From: an uncultured Microbacteriaceae bacterium
GTDB taxonomy: Bacteria; Actinomycetota; Actinomycetes; Actinomycetales; Microbacteriaceae
NCBI GenBank assembly: GCA_934661165.1
Contig: CAKUJB010000051.1
Coordinates: 1 to 10,405 of the forward strand
Length of the DNA: 10,405 bases
Reading direction: 5' to 3'
In this document: one piece after another, positions 1-6,880 of the stretch
Layout of the letters: every line of letters begins with the position of its first letter
Position numbering within the stretch: position 1 is the stretch's first letter
Notes under the pieces: model-generated
The model's database searches: none
Told to the model about the DNA's origin: nothing
The model's input: the letters and a program-made list of their open reading frames with translations, nothing else
Position numbers and translations under genes: made by a program

Positions 1-924
1 ATGTTCCACGCCTACGGCCTGACGCTCTGCCTCACGCTCGCGATGTCGATCGGCGCCCGCCTCGTGCTCTTCCCGAAGTTCGACCCGGACCTCGTGCTCA
101 AGGTGCTGAAGAAGCGGCCCGCGACGCTCTTCCCCGCCGTGCCGCCGATCTACGCGAAGACGATGGCCGCGGCGAAGGAGCAGGGCGTCTCGCTCCAGGG
201 CACCCTCATCGGCATCTCCGGCGCGATGCCGCTGCCGACCGACGTCGTCGAGCCGTGGGAGGCGCTCACGGGCGGCTACCTCGTCGAGGGCTACGGGCTG
301 AGCGAGTGCTCGCCCGTGCTCACGGCGAACCCCGTCGCGGACAATCGCCGCGTCGGCACGATCGGCCTCCCGCTGCCGTCGACCGAGATCCGGGTCGTCG
401 ACCGGGCCGACCCCTCCGTCGAGGTCCCGTACGGTCAGGAGGGCGAGCTCGTCGCCCGCGGCCCGCAGGTCTTCCAGGGGTACTTCAACAACCCGGCCGA
501 GACGGCGAAGGTCTTCGTCGAGGCGACCGATGGCGGGGATCCCTGGTTCCGCACGGGCGACATCGCGGTGATGGACGCCGACGGCTTCATCCGCATCGTC
601 GACCGGATCAAGGAGCTCATCATCACCGGTGGCTTCAACGTCGCACCGAGCGAGGTCGAGGACGCGATCCGCCGCCACCCCGCGATCGCGGACATCGCGG
701 TCGTCGGCCTCCCGGACGACGCGCAGGGCGAGCGGGTCGTCGGCGCGGTCGTCCTCGAGCCGGGCGAGGCGTACGACGAGGAGGAGGTCCGCGAGTTCGC
801 GCGTGGCGTCCTTGCCGCCTACAAGGTGCCGAAGCGGCTCACCGTCATCGACGAGCTGCCGCGCTCGCTCATCGGCAAGGTGCTGCGCAAGCAGGTGCGG
901 GAGGCGCTGCTCGCGCAGCAGTGA
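1..924 (+). CDS. Acyl-CoA ligase (FadD-like, ANL superfamily), 5'-truncated by the window edge
   Basis: This is the C-terminal 307 residues of an AMP-forming acyl-CoA ligase, which activates a carboxylic acid, probably a medium- or long-chain fatty acid, through an acyl-adenylate to a CoA thioester. The first codon is not a true start: MFHAYG is an internal ANL motif, at residue 262 in the downstream paralog, so about 261 residues lie upstream. Visible motifs are YGLSE (98-102), WFRTGD (182-187, the ATP-ribose-binding Asp region), the hinge and C-terminal domain from DRIKEL (201-206), and the late catalytic lysine in GKVLRK (K293). The ATP-binding YTSGTTG loop is outside the window. An ungapped hand alignment with the next gene gives about 195 identities in 307. 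The frame ends in TGA at 922-924. Acid specificity cannot be read from the sequence; dicarboxylate or aryl acids remain possible. Confidence 0.93.
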   Translation: MFHAYGLTLCLTLAMSIGARLVLFPKFDPDLVLKVLKKRPATLFPAVPPIYAKTMAAAKEQGVSLQGTLIGISGAMPLPTDVVEPWEALTGGYLVEGYGLSECSPVLTANPVADNRRVGTIGLPLPSTEIRVVDRADPSVEVPYGQEGELVARGPQVFQGYFNNPAETAKVFVEATDGGDPWFRTGDIAVMDADGFIRIVDRIKELIITGGFNVAPSEVEDAIRRHPAIADIAVVGLPDDAQGERVVGAVVLEPGEAYDEEEVREFARGVLAAYKVPKRLTVIDELPRSLIGKVLRKQVREALLAQQ

Positions 925-939
925 GCCTCGGGGGAGGCT
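924..939 (+). terminator. Short GC hairpin after the first ligase stop, possible weak terminator
   Basis: AGCCTC and GAGGCT pair as a 6-bp stem around a GGGG loop, beginning on the last base of the stop codon. There is no T-run after it. It could attenuate transcription before the second ligase promoter, but the stem is short for a terminator and may be chance in GC-rich DNA. Confidence 0.3.
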
Positions 940-979
940 GTCCCCTGATCACGTGGTGCCGACCTCACCGCGGAGCGCC

Positions 980-985
980 TAGCCT
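980..985 (+). promoter_or_regulatory. -10 element TAGCCT for a leaderless acyl-CoA ligase mRNA
   Basis: TAGCCT fits the actinobacterial TANNNT -10 pattern and ends exactly at -7 relative to the A of the ATG at 992. That places the expected transcription start on the start codon itself. The bases between are G-rich but directly abut the ATG, too close for a usable Shine-Dalgarno. No good -35 hexamer is visible. The element suggests this ligase has its own promoter and does not depend only on read-through from the upstream paralog. Confidence 0.6.
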
Positions 986-991
986 GGGGGC

Positions 992-2698
992 ATGACAACG
1001 ACGTCATCGTCCAAGCCCTGGCTCGCGGCATACGCGCCCGGCGTCCCCCACGAGGTGCCGCCGGTCACGGTCTCGCTGCACGAGTTCTTCGCCGACTCCG
1101 CCGCGCGGCACCCGAACGCCCCGGCCCTCGAGTTCTTCGGCCGTCGGACGACCTACCACGAGCTGCAGTCCGAGATCGATCGCGCGGCGGAGGGGCTGCG
1201 ACTGCTCGGCGTACGGCCCGGCGACCGCGTCGCGATCAACCTGCCGAACTGCCCGCAGCACATCGCCGCCTTCTACGCGATTCTCCGCCTCGGCGCGATC
1301 GTCGTCGAGCACAACCCGCTCTACACGGCGGCGGAGCTCGAGCGGAACTTCCGCGACCACGGCGCCAAGGTCGCGATCGCCTGGCGCAAGGTCGTCCCTG
1401 CGCTGCAGCAGCTGCCCGCCGACGTGCGGCCCGACACGATCATCGACGTCGACCTCGTCGCGGCGCTCCCGCCGAGGATGCGGCTCATGCTCCGGCTGCC
1501 GATCCGGAAGGCGCGGGAGGCGCGGGCGGCGCTCACGGAGGAGGTCGTCGGCACGATCGGCTGGCCGCTCCTGCTCGCCGACTCGCCGATCGACCCCGCC
1601 ATACCCGGCCCCGCGCCGGAGGACACGGCCCTGCTGCTCTACACCTCCGGCACGACCGGGGCCCCCAAGGGCGCGATGCTTAGCCACGCGAACCTCATCA
1701 CGAATGCGCAGCAGATCGTCGCGTGGACCCCGACCGTGTCGGCGCCGGGCGCGGTCGTCTACGGCGTCATGCCGATGTTCCACGCGTACGGGCTCTCGCT
1801 CGGCCTCACGTACGCGATGAGCATCGGCGCGAAGCTCGTGCTCTTCCCCCGCTTCGACCCCGACATGGTCCTCGACGCGGTGCGACGCGAGCCGGCCGAC
1901 CTCTTCGCCGGCGCCCCGCCGATCTACCAGAAGGTCATCGCCCGGGCACGGGAGCGCGGCGTCTCACTGCAGGGCATCGGGCTCGGCGTCTCGGGCGCGA
2001 TGCCGCTGCCGCTCGACATCGCGGCCCCGTGGGAGGAGATGACGGGCGGCATGCTCGTCGAGGCGTACGGGCTGTCGGAGACCTCCCCGGCCCTCATCGC
2101 GAACCCGATCTCGGAGCTGCGCCGCGTAGGCTGGATCGGCGTGCCGATCTCCTCGACGGACGTCCGCGTCGTCGACCCGGAGGAGCCGACGCGCGAGGTG
2201 CCGCTGGGGGAGCAGGGCGAGATCGTCGGCCGCGGCCCGCAGGTCTACCAGGGCTACTGGGGCAGGCCGGAGGAGACGGCGGCGACGTTCGTGCGCGCCG
2301 ACGACGGCGGCGCCGACTGGTTCCGCACGGGCGACATCGGGGTCATGGACGAGCACGGCTTCGTCCGCGTCGTCGACCGGATCAAGGAGCTCGTCATCAC
2401 GGGCGGCTTCAACGTCGCCCCGAGCGAGGTCGAGCAGGCCCTCCGCGAGCACCCGTCGATCGAGGACCTCGCGGTCGTCGGGCTGCCGGACCCGAGCTCG
2501 GGGGAGGCCGTCGTCGCCGCGGTCGTGCTCGACGAGGTCGCCGAGCTCGACGAGGCGGCGATCCGGGCGTGGGCGCGCGAGCGCCTCACCCCGTACAAGG
2601 TCCCGAAGCGGATCATTGCGATCGACGAGCTGCCGCGCAACATCCTCGGCAAGGTGCTGCGGCGCCAGGTCCGGCTCGACCTGGAGGCCAAGGGCTGA
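992..2698 (+). CDS. Long-chain-fatty-acid--CoA ligase (FadD-like, ANL superfamily), complete
   Basis: A complete 568-residue AMP-forming acyl-CoA ligase, a normal length for the family, probably cytosolic or peripherally membrane-associated. It forms an acyl-adenylate from ATP and a carboxylate, then transfers the acyl group to CoA. Motifs in order are the P-loop-like YTSGTTGAPKG (217-227), MPMFHAYG (260-267), YGLSET (359-364), WFRTGD (443-448), the hinge DRIKEL (462-467), GGFNVAPSE (471-479) and the C-terminal adenylation lysine in LGKVLRR (K554). The ATG at 992 is preceded by a -10 element at the leaderless distance and gives a usual N-terminus. It follows its truncated paralog by 67 bases; both have the same length from MFHAYG to the end, so they are a tandem duplication with no gaps in that part. 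The family call is firm. The chain-length or acid specificity is not visible, and automated names such as PimA-like dicarboxylate ligase would be equally unproven. Confidence 0.95.
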   Translation: MTTTSSSKPWLAAYAPGVPHEVPPVTVSLHEFFADSAARHPNAPALEFFGRRTTYHELQSEIDRAAEGLRLLGVRPGDRVAINLPNCPQHIAAFYAILRLGAIVVEHNPLYTAAELERNFRDHGAKVAIAWRKVVPALQQLPADVRPDTIIDVDLVAALPPRMRLMLRLPIRKAREARAALTEEVVGTIGWPLLLADSPIDPAIPGPAPEDTALLLYTSGTTGAPKGAMLSHANLITNAQQIVAWTPTVSAPGAVVYGVMPMFHAYGLSLGLTYAMSIGAKLVLFPRFDPDMVLDAVRREPADLFAGAPPIYQKVIARARERGVSLQGIGLGVSGAMPLPLDIAAPWEEMTGGMLVEAYGLSETSPALIANPISELRRVGWIGVPISSTDVRVVDPEEPTREVPLGEQGEIVGRGPQVYQGYWGRPEETAATFVRADDGGADWFRTGDIGVMDEHGFVRVVDRIKELVITGGFNVAPSEVEQALREHPSIEDLAVVGLPDPSSGEAVVAAVVLDEVAELDEAAIRAWARERLTPYKVPKRIIAIDELPRNILGKVLRRQVRLDLEAKG

Positions 2699-2699
2699 C

Positions 2700-2727
2700 A
2701 TCGGGAGGAATGCGCATTCCTCCCGAT
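2700..2727. terminator. Bidirectional hairpin terminator between convergent ligase and gnd
   Basis: A perfect 12-bp inverted repeat, ATCGGGAGGAAT (2700-2711) and ATTCCTCCCGAT (2716-2727), with a GCGC tetraloop. It begins one base after the ligase TGA and ends 7 bases before the gnd stop on the other strand, so it can terminate both transcripts. There is no T-tract on either side, which is common for stable GC hairpins proposed as terminators in actinobacteria. Confidence 0.85.
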
Positions 2728-2734
2728 CCCCGGC

Positions 2735-4186
2735 TCAGTGCGAGTCGGTCGCCTCGACCTCGCTGCGGTCACCGGACCACAGGGTGTGGAAGGTGCCGTC
2801 GCGGTCGACGCGCCGGTAGGTGTGCGCGCCGAAGAAGTCGCGCTGCCCCTGCACGAGCGCGGCCGGCAGCCGGTCTGCGCGCAGGCCGTCGTAGTAGGCG
2901 AGGCTCGCCGCGAAGGCGGGCACGGGCACGGCACTGTCGAATGCGCGGCGCACGACCCGCCGCCAGGCCGTCTCCGTCTCGCCGAGCGCCGCGCGGAAGT
3001 ACGGGGCCGCGAGCAGCAGCGGCAGCGTCGGCTCGGCGGCGTACGCCTCGGTGATGCGGTCGAGGAACCGCGCCCGGATGATGCAGCCCGCGCGCCAGAT
3101 CCTGGCCATCGCCCCGAGCTCGATGTCCCAGCCGTACTCGGCGGCGCCGGCGCGGATGAGGTCGAAGCCCTGCGAGTACGCGACGATCTTCGAGGCGTAG
3201 AGCGCCTGGCGGATGTCCTCGATCGCCGCCGCCTGCTCCGCCGCCGGGAGCACCTCGACGTCCGTCGCGCGCCGACCCGGCAGTGTCGAGGCCGCGGCCC
3301 GCTGCGCGGACTGCGCCGACAGCGAGCGCGCGAAGAGGGCCTCGGCGATGCCCGCGAGGGGGACGCCGAGCGCCGCGGCGTTCTGCACGGTCCACGCACC
3401 GGTGCCCTTGGCCCCGGCCTGGTCGAGGATGACGTCGACGAGCGGCGCGCCGGTGTCGGCGTCGACCTGGCGGAGCACCTCGGCGGTGATCTCGATGAGG
3501 TACGACTCGAGCTCGCCGCGATTCCACTCGGCGAAGATGTCGGCGATCTCGGCCGGCCGCCGCCCGGTCAGCCGCCGGATGAGGTCGTACGCCTCGGCGA
3601 TGAGCTGCATGTCCGCGTACTCGATGCCGTTGTGGACCATCTTGACGAAGTGGCCGGCGCCGTCGGTGCCGACGTGCGTGACGCACGGCTCGCCGTCGGC
3701 GACCGCCGCGATCGAGCGCAGGATGGGCCCGAGGGTCTGCCAGGACTCCGCCGTGCCGCCCGGCATGATGCTCGGCCCGTTGAGGGCGCCCTCCTCGCCG
3801 CCGGAGATGCCCGCACCGACGAAGTGGATGCCGGTCGCCCGCACCGCGGCCTCGCGGCGGATCGTGTCGGTGAACAGCGCATTCCCGCCGTCGACGATGA
3901 TGTCGCCAGGCTCGAAGACTTCGACGAGCGCGTCGATGACGGCGTCCGTCCCCGCGCCCGCCTTCACCATGATGATCGCGGTGCGCGGCCGCGAGAGGGC
4001 CGCGGCGAACTCGGCGTAGTCCGCCGTCGGGATGAAGCCCGCCTCGGGGTGCTCGGCTACGAGCTCCGCGGTGCGGGTCGGCGTGCGGTTGTAGATCGCG
4101 ACCGTGTTGCCCTCGCGCGAGGCGAGATTGCGGGCGAGGTTCGAGCCCATCACCGCGAGACCGACCACACCGATATTCGCCTGCAT
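2735..4186 (-). CDS. gnd: 6-phosphogluconate dehydrogenase, decarboxylating (NADP-type)
   Basis: Oxidises and decarboxylates 6-phosphogluconate to ribulose-5-phosphate with reduction of NADP, in the cytosolic oxidative pentose phosphate pathway. The protein is about 483 residues and matches the long (E. coli-like, about 470 residue) form throughout. It has an N-terminal Rossmann motif GVVGLAVMG (6-14), the NRT cofactor segment near 33, MVKAGAGTD and VDGGN, then the substrate motif ISGGEEGA (127-134) and KMVHNGIEY, whose K182 and E189 are the family's acid/base residues. The C-terminal part ends with YFGAHTYRR-like sequence (here DFFGAHTYRR) and FHTLW, usual for the family. The longest frame would start at GTG 4195, but that codon sits one base after the predicted -10 element. 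I therefore choose ATG 4186, giving MQANIG, which lines up with the E. coli start; GTG 4189 is the alternative. It converges on the ligase gene and diverges from the MFS gene. Confidence 0.96.
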   Translation of the reverse strand: MQANIGVVGLAVMGSNLARNLASREGNTVAIYNRTPTRTAELVAEHPEAGFIPTADYAEFAAALSRPRTAIIMVKAGAGTDAVIDALVEVFEPGDIIVDGGNALFTDTIRREAAVRATGIHFVGAGISGGEEGALNGPSIMPGGTAESWQTLGPILRSIAAVADGEPCVTHVGTDGAGHFVKMVHNGIEYADMQLIAEAYDLIRRLTGRRPAEIADIFAEWNRGELESYLIEITAEVLRQVDADTGAPLVDVILDQAGAKGTGAWTVQNAAALGVPLAGIAEALFARSLSAQSAQRAAASTLPGRRATDVEVLPAAEQAAAIEDIRQALYASKIVAYSQGFDLIRAGAAEYGWDIELGAMARIWRAGCIIRARFLDRITEAYAAEPTLPLLLAAPYFRAALGETETAWRRVVRRAFDSAVPVPAFAASLAYYDGLRADRLPAALVQGQRDFFGAHTYRRVDRDGTFHTLWSGDRSEVEATDSH

Positions 4187-4196
4187 CACGGGCACC

Positions 4197-4202
4197 AGCC
4201 TA
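4197..4202 (-). promoter_or_regulatory. -10 element TAGGCT for gnd
   Basis: Read on the minus strand, TAGGCT occupies 4202 down to 4197. Transcription starting 6-8 bases further on would begin at about 4189-4191, so the mRNA would start on GTG 4189 or carry only about 4 bases before ATG 4186. This excludes GTG 4195 as a start for transcripts from this promoter. No recognisable -35 box is present. Confidence 0.5.
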
Positions 4203-4230
4203 GAGGCGCGCTCCCGCGCTCACCGTGCTC

Positions 4231-4280
4231 GTGCTGGGATTCCTGCCGGGTGCGGGTGCAGGGGCCGAGAATCCCAGCAC
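4231..4280. repeat. 12-bp perfect inverted repeat in the gnd/MFS divergent region
   Basis: GTGCTGGGATTC (4231-4242) and GAATCCCAGCAC (4269-4280) are exact reverse complements separated by 26 bases. A second inverted pair, CCGGGTGC (4246-4253) and GCACCCGG (4277-4284), is nested across the same axis. The AT-containing cores stand out in GC-rich DNA. The repeat lies upstream of both divergent genes, where an operator would be expected; it could also be a cruciform/hairpin or a small dispersed genomic repeat. No regulator can be named. Confidence 0.65.
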
Positions 4281-4297
4281 CCGGCCAGAATCCCAGC
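4268..4297 (+). repeat. Direct repeat AGAATCCCAGC, two copies 19 bases apart
   Basis: AGAATCCCAGC occurs at 4268-4278 and again at 4287-4297, start to start 19 bases, close to two helical turns. With the inverted copy at 4234-4242 this makes three GAATCCCAG boxes between gnd and the transporter, about 60-120 bases upstream of the transporter start. The helical spacing fits cooperative binding of a dimeric regulator, but this is inference. Confidence 0.6.
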
Positions 4298-4347
4298 GCG
4301 CGGCGCAGCGGCAACGGCGGCTGGCCGGTGGGGCCGCGGGGGTGAGG

Positions 4348-4353
4348 CAGACT
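4348..4353 (+). promoter_or_regulatory. -10-like element CAGACT for a leaderless MFS transporter mRNA
   Basis: CAGACT differs from the TAGACT found upstream of rplY only in the first base. It ends at -7 relative to the GTG at 4360, the same spacing as for the ligase and mfd elements. The C at the usually conserved first T makes this the weakest of the set. It is used here mainly to choose between the in-frame GTG codons at 4342 and 4360. Confidence 0.4.
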
Positions 4354-4359
4354 TGGTCG

Positions 4360-5577
4360 GTGCGTCGCTCCCTCCCGGTCATCATCGGGGGCGTCCTCAT
4401 CATCTCGCTGCTGACGCTCAACCTCCGTGTCCTCATCTCGGCCCTCTCGCCGATCGTCGACTGGGTCGCCGTCGACATCGAGCTCACAGTCGCCGACCTC
4501 GCCGTGCTCGGTTCGCTCGCGCCCGCGTGCTTCGCGGTCTTCGGGCTGCTCGCGCCCATGCTCATCCGGCGCCTCGGCCTCGACTGGAGCGGCATCATCG
4601 CGCTCGGCGTCCTCGCGATCAGCCACGTGCTGCGCGGCGCCGCCGACACCGCGCCGATGCTCATCGCCGCGAGCTTCATCGGGCTCGCCGCGTGCGGCAT
4701 CGGCAACGTCGTGCTGCCCGGGCTCGTCAAGCGCTGGTTCCCGCGCCACATCCCGCTCATGACCGCCGTCATGGGCGCGATGTACGCGACGAGCGTCGGC
4801 ATGGGCAGCGGCGTGACCCAGGTGCTCGCGGCCCAGCTCGGCTGGCGGATCGCCCTCGGCAGCTGGGCACTGCTCGCGATCGTCTCGATCCTCACCTGGC
4901 TCCCCGTCGCGATCACGCTGCAGCGCCGTCGCGGGCGGGCGGTCGCCGCCGAGGAACTCGACCCGCCCGGCCCGAAGCCGTCCCTCGCGGTGCTCGTGCG
5001 CTCCCCGCTCGCGTGGGGGATCGCGGGGATCATGGGCACGGGGACCTTCTCGGTCTATGCGATCTTCGCCTGGCTGCCGCAGATCCTCCAGGAGCGCTCC
5101 GGCGTCGGGATCGAGGAGGCGGGCCTGCTCCTCACGTTCTACGGCCTCATGGGCATCGTCATCAACGTCGCGACCGTCATCTTCGGCTGGATGCGCCACG
5201 CGACGATCGGCTTCACGATCGCCGGTGTCACGACCCAGTCGATCGGCACCCTCGGCCTCCTCCTCGCGCCGGACACGGCGATCGTGCTCTGGGTCGCGCT
5301 GCTCGGGCTCGGGCCGTTCCTCCAGCAGGTGAGCCTCATCCTCTTCGGCGAGCGCGCGAAGGACGAGGGCGAGACGGTCGCGCTCGCGGGATTCGTCCAG
5401 GCGATCGGCTTCAGCGTCGCGACCCTCGGGCCGATCCTCTTCGGCTGGCTCCACAGCGCGACCGGCGAGTGGACCTCGGCGCTCTGGCTCATGCTCGGCC
5501 TCCAGGCGGTCGCCCTCGTGAGCATGCTCGGCCTGCGCTACCCGACGATCCACGACCGGCGGATCCCCCGCAAGTGA
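4360..5577 (+). CDS. MFS transporter, CynX/NimT-like family
   Basis: A hydrophobic inner-membrane protein of about 405 residues with roughly twelve predicted membrane segments, of the major facilitator superfamily. Family signs are the LNLR motif at the end of the first helix, GIGNVVLPGLVKRWFP in the middle of the first half, as in CynX/NimT proteins, and a charged cytoplasmic loop (QRRRGRAV...) between the two six-helix halves. Family members handle cyanate, nitroimidazoles or small anions, but the substrate here cannot be told. The frame is open back to GTG 4225, yet residues coded by 4225-4359 are Gly/Ala/Arg-rich, unlike a membrane protein, and carry the GAATCCCAG repeats. GTG 4360 gives MRRSLPVIIGG leading directly into helix 1 and has a -10-like element at the leaderless distance. 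GTG 4342 is the alternative. It is divergent from gnd and 82 bases ahead of rplY. Confidence 0.85.
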   Translation: MRRSLPVIIGGVLIISLLTLNLRVLISALSPIVDWVAVDIELTVADLAVLGSLAPACFAVFGLLAPMLIRRLGLDWSGIIALGVLAISHVLRGAADTAPMLIAASFIGLAACGIGNVVLPGLVKRWFPRHIPLMTAVMGAMYATSVGMGSGVTQVLAAQLGWRIALGSWALLAIVSILTWLPVAITLQRRRGRAVAAEELDPPGPKPSLAVLVRSPLAWGIAGIMGTGTFSVYAIFAWLPQILQERSGVGIEEAGLLLTFYGLMGIVINVATVIFGWMRHATIGFTIAGVTTQSIGTLGLLLAPDTAIVLWVALLGLGPFLQQVSLILFGERAKDEGETVALAGFVQAIGFSVATLGPILFGWLHSATGEWTSALWLMLGLQAVALVSMLGLRYPTIHDRRIPRK

Positions 5578-5581
5578 CTGC

Positions 5582-5587
5582 TAGACT
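5582..5587 (+). promoter_or_regulatory. -10 element TAGACT for the rplY-pth transcript
   Basis: TAGACT begins 4 bases after the transporter stop. A start about 7 bases after it, near 5593-5594, gives a leader of roughly 66 bases before rplY, unlike the leaderless arrangement of the other genes here. No clear -35 hexamer is visible 16-18 bases upstream, where the transporter coding sequence ends. Confidence 0.5.
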
Positions 5588-5639
5588 CGGCGACCGACCA
5601 AGGCGAGGGCGCGACCGATCGGGATGCGCCGTGATCGAC

Positions 5640-5652
5640 AAGGAAAGAGAGA
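5640..5652 (+). promoter_or_regulatory. Shine-Dalgarno-like purine tract of rplY
   Basis: A purine run AAGGAAAGAGAGA ends 7 bases before the ATG at 5660. Its GAGAG part is at a normal distance for pairing with 16S rRNA. It is the only convincing ribosome binding site in the window and decides the start at 5660 over the in-frame ATG at 5624. Confidence 0.6.
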
Positions 5653-5659
5653 CTTCGTC

Positions 5660-6298
5660 ATGAACGCTGAGCTGAGCAACCGCATCGAGGCCGAGGCCCG
5701 TGCCTCCTTCGGCAAGGGTGCGGCGCGCCGCATCCGCGCCGCCGGCAAGATCCCGGCCGTCATCTACGGCCACGGCACGGCCCCCCGCCACGTCACGCTG
5801 CCTGGCCACCAGGTCACGCTGCTGCTGCGCAAGGCGAACCAGGTGCTCGAGCTCGCGATCGAGGGCGACGAGGCGCTCGCGCTCGTCAAGGACGTGCAGC
5901 GCGACCCGGTGCGCCAGATCATCGAGCACATCGACCTCATCGTCGTCAAGAAGGGCGAGCGCGTCCACGTCGAGGTGCCCGCGCATATCGAGGGCATCCC
6001 GGCGCCGTCGACGACCGTCCTGCAGGACGCCGTGACGCTGCGCCTCGACGTCGAGGCGACGCACATCCCCGAGCGCGTCATCATCGACATCACGGGGCTC
6101 GAGGCCGGCACGCACATCACCGCGGGCGACCTCCCGGTCCCGGCGGGCGCGATCCTGCTCGACGACCCGGACCTCCTCATGGTGACCATCTCGGGCAAGG
6201 CGTCAGCCGCCGAGATCGAGGCCGAGGAGGCGGCGGAGGCCGCTGCCGCGGCGGGCGGGGACGAGGCCGCGTCGGCCGAGGACGCCCCCGCGGAGTAA
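5660..6298 (+). CDS. rplY: 50S ribosomal protein L25, TL5/Ctc long form
   Basis: Binds 5S rRNA in the large ribosomal subunit; the long form is the homolog of the general stress protein Ctc. The product has 212 residues. The N-terminal L25 domain (about 1-95) carries the family signature FGKGAARRIRAAGKIPAVIYG (17-37, quoted in two parts: FGKGAARRIR and AAGKIPAVIYG). A beta-rich TL5 C-terminal domain follows (about 98-180), with the usual VQRDPV and HIDL segments at its junction with the first domain. It ends in an Ala/Glu-rich acidic tail of about 30 residues, common in actinobacterial L25 and probably disordered. The start at 5660 is supported by the purine tract before it and by MNAEL aligning with family N-termini. 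It is followed by pth with no intervening base, a conserved pairing. Confidence 0.95.
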   Translation: MNAELSNRIEAEARASFGKGAARRIRAAGKIPAVIYGHGTAPRHVTLPGHQVTLLLRKANQVLELAIEGDEALALVKDVQRDPVRQIIEHIDLIVVKKGERVHVEVPAHIEGIPAPSTTVLQDAVTLRLDVEATHIPERVIIDITGLEAGTHITAGDLPVPAGAILLDDPDLLMVTISGKASAAEIEAEEAAEAAAAAGGDEAASAEDAPAE

Positions 6299-6880
6299 GT
6301 GGACGACCAGCTGCTCGTCGTCGGCCTCGGCAACCCGGGGCCCCAGTACGCGGGCAACCGGCACAACGTCGGCCAGATGGTCGTCGACGTGCTCGCGGCC
6401 CGCGCCGCGGCGGGCTTCAAGTCGCACAAGGCCGGTGCCCTCGTTGCCGAGGGACGGCTGCGCCCCGGCGGCCCGAAGCTGCTGCTCGCGAAGCCTGGCA
6501 CGTACATGAACCTGTCGGGCGGCCCGGTCGCCGGCCTCGCGCGGTTCTTCAAGATCGAGGCACCGCGGGTCGTCGTCGTCCACGACGAGCTCGACCTCGA
6601 CTACGACACCGTCCGGATCAAGTCCGGCGGCGGCCACGGCGGCCACAACGGCCTCCGCGACATCATCGCGCGCCTCGGGACGCAGGACTTCGTCCGGGTG
6701 CGAGTCGGCATCGGGCGGCCACCGGGTCGGCAGGATCCCGCCGACTATGTGCTCCGCGATTTCGGCGCCGAGGAGCGCCGGACCCTGCCGATCCTCCTCG
6801 AGGACGCCGCGGACGCGGTCGAGCGCATCGCCGCCGACGGCCTCCTCGCCGCGCAGGGCGTCGTCAACCAGCGCGGCTGA
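6299..6880 (+). CDS. pth: Peptidyl-tRNA hydrolase (Pth1)
   Basis: Cleaves the ester bond of peptidyl-tRNAs released prematurely from ribosomes, recycling tRNA in the cytosol; usually essential in bacteria. It has 193 residues, the standard length. All family active-site positions are present: N12 in GLGNPG, the catalytic H22 in NRHNVG, N71 in YMNLSG, D96 in HDELD, and H116/N117 in GGHGGHNGLR. The GTG start is adjacent to the rplY TAA (6296-6298); there is no in-frame alternative that keeps the N-terminal strand. A GGAG just inside the end of rplY is 3 bases from the GTG, so translation probably depends on ribosomes finishing rplY. No promoter is seen of its own, so it should be co-transcribed with rplY from 5582-5587. 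It converges with the cupin gene, stops 6 bases apart. Confidence 0.96.
   Translation: MDDQLLVVGLGNPGPQYAGNRHNVGQMVVDVLAARAAAGFKSHKAGALVAEGRLRPGGPKLLLAKPGTYMNLSGGPVAGLARFFKIEAPRVVVVHDELDLDYDTVRIKSGGGHGGHNGLRDIIARLGTQDFVRVRVGIGRPPGRQDPADYVLRDFGAEERRTLPILLEDAADAVERIAADGLLAAQGVVNQRG

Noticed and set aside
1..3. ATG at position 1 as a true start
   Set aside because: MFHAYG is an internal motif of acyl-CoA ligases, residue 262 in the adjacent paralog; the gene continues upstream of the window.
2738..4345. 535-codon plus-strand open frame opposite gnd
   Set aside because: Low-complexity Arg/Gly/Asp/Val product; the other strand codes for a textbook Gnd. A shadow frame.
4225..4359. N-terminal extension of the MFS transporter from GTG 4225
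   Set aside because: The extra 45 residues are low-complexity, encoded by the repeat region, and precede the normal first helix; the start at 4360 has a -10-like element at the expected distance.
5624..5659. 12-residue N-terminal extension of L25 from ATG 5624
   Set aside because: The purine-rich ribosome binding tract lies inside it, immediately before ATG 5660, and MNAEL is the usual family start.
5578..5659. tRNA or structured leader (riboswitch) ahead of rplY
   Set aside because: No cloverleaf, TTCGA-type T-loop or conserved leader structure can be seen in the 82 bases; only the promoter and the ribosome binding tract.
4104..5663. 519-codon plus-strand frame overlapping the transporter, and 455 codons antisense to it
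   Set aside because: Both are Arg- or Asp/Glu-rich low-complexity products in other frames of the MFS gene, whose own frame has twelve hydrophobic segments and family motifs.
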